The position numbers were made by a program, and so were the translations under genes. A stretch of DNA of 64,000 bases from Nothopassalora personata. Its lineage: Eukaryota; Ascomycota; Dothideomycetes; Mycosphaerellales; Mycosphaerellaceae. The stretch covers positions 2,852,001 to 2,916,000 of the forward strand of contig CM066293.1 of NCBI GenBank assembly GCA_033816765.1, in the 5' to 3' direction. The first letter of the stretch is position 1; each line of letters starts with the position of its first letter. The notes beneath the pieces are model-generated. The model did not search any database. It saw only the letters and a program-made list of their open reading frames with translations, and was not told the origin of the DNA. This document shows positions 63,123 to 64,000 of the stretch, piece after piece.

Positions 63123-64000
63123 CGAGGCTAAGAACTAATTAGTTAGTAATGGCGTATAGAGTTCACTTTCCTTAGGCATGTATTGTACATGCCCTTTAGT
63201 TTATTAAGCCGATTCGGTTATCTAGACTTCACTTTATAGGGTGTTCTTACCTTAGTTAGACCTTAGTTAGTAGAGTTACATTTACCGGTCCCAGGACCGG
63301 TAAATCGGATTACGTAATAGCGTAGCATGCCCCTACCGAATGCTTACCTAGGTAGTTACTAGCACTAGTTTTCGGTTACATGTAGGGTTATCGGACCTTT
63401 AGTATGACCTTAATGGTACTGCTCTTACTACTTATAAGACCGGTCTCGGTGCTACTGCCTTGTAACGGTTATAGGGATATACGCTAAGAGGCATACTTAA
63501 GCGTAGCTCTCTACCTACTACTTCCTCTCTTTTTCTTTAAACACTAACACTATTACTAGAGCTACTAACGCATCTATCTACTACTACACACATTAGACGG
63601 TTCTTTAGCCTCTCTCTCTCTTTACGACCTTAACCTTCTTTAAAGCCCCTACCCTAACACTAAGCTTTTAAAGCTTACTATTACTCTAGAGTAGCACTAC
63701 GAGATAGCTAGCTCTTACGATCTTACTAATAGCGAATCCCAGTTATTATAGCTTTAGCTAGTCTATCGTTACGCCCGGCTAGCTCGAGTATAGCGCTTAC
63801 TAGTACTGTTACTAGGCTTACCCGCCCACCTTAGACCTTGTTCGAGTCCCTTCGCCTACCGGATAACGTTAAGCATGTCCTTACTAACACGAACACGCCG
63901 AAGTCCGCCGCTAATGTTATGTTCCGAGAGCTCAGTCCTTAGAAGCGGGTTAAGGTGTTAAAGGACTTCTATAAGGGCTTCGAGAAGGTGTTCGAAGACT
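63123..64000 (+). mobile_element. RIP-mutated LTR-element sequence running out of the window
   Basis: A near-palindrome ATTTACCGGTCCCAGGACC (63282-63300 and beyond) is followed by AAATCGGATTACGTAATAGC, which resembles the LTR core of B' near 694-720. The last 180 bp read in one plus frame as a gag-like start (FRELSPQKRVKVLKDFYKGF). It is probably the LTR and gag of a further Ty3-type element, or the diverged end of B. Boundaries not determined. Confidence 0.45.

Noticed and set aside
1..64000. CRISPR arrays, bacterial operons, rRNA or tRNA genes
   Set aside because: The sequence is eukaryotic. No regular spacer array and no cloverleaf or rRNA signature was seen by eye.

Overview
The window is nuclear DNA of a filamentous ascomycete, most likely a Dothideomycete (lineage is inference). 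The evidence is short introns with fungal signals, an MFS hexose-transporter-type gene, single-copy genes for RPA1 (RFA1) and RAD54, and large blocks of retrotransposon ruined by repeat-induced point mutation (RIP). In those blocks CA and TG dinucleotides are almost gone, TA is in excess, CG is retained, and Gln and Trp codons have become TAG or TAA.

Layout. (1) 1-15440 is a nest of dead LTR elements: the 5' end of an inverted Ty3-type copy (1-970), a Copia (about 971-4310), and a complete Ty3 chromovirus 'A' (5405-14919, 463-bp LTRs, TSD ACCTT). Inside A sits a fresh, unmutated gag-only element (8406-10948, 192-bp LTRs, TSD CTTCG). (2) 15441-22379 is host DNA: a kinase-like pseudogene, a small Cys/Lys-rich protein gene, a four-exon MFS transporter with two likely GC-AG introns, and a possible gene fragment. 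(3) 22380-35850 is Copia 'C' (249-bp LTRs, TSD CCCTC), which carries chromovirus 'D' (24403-30998, minus, TSD CGTAT) and a 330-bp solo LTR (32730-33059). (4) 35851-50080 is host DNA: RFA1, a small coiled-coil gene, RAD54, an APH-type kinase pseudogene, and a kinase-like gene with one intron. (5) 50150-64000 is a second deep nest: Tc1/mariner transposase, cut by D-family element F (minus), cut by D-family element E (plus), cut by Ty3 element 'B', which holds a 761-bp target-primed insertion and another 330-bp solo LTR.

How things work together. RFA1 and RAD54 lie about 1.7 kb apart (start to start), act in the same homologous-recombination pathway, and each has an ACGCGT (MCB-type) box 105-119 bp upstream of its start, which suggests shared G1/S control. 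RIP explains nearly all the broken reading frames. In three elements the LTRs are mutated on their inner side and spared on their outer side. The most unusual signal is that both chromovirus families (A and D/F) carry an accessory ORF on the strand opposite to pol, starting next to the 3' LTR and converging on the end of pol. In D and F this ORF holds a canonical fungal intron, and the A and D proteins share a C-RRN-C motif.

All calls come from reading the sequence by eye. Family names rest on recognised motifs, not on searches.
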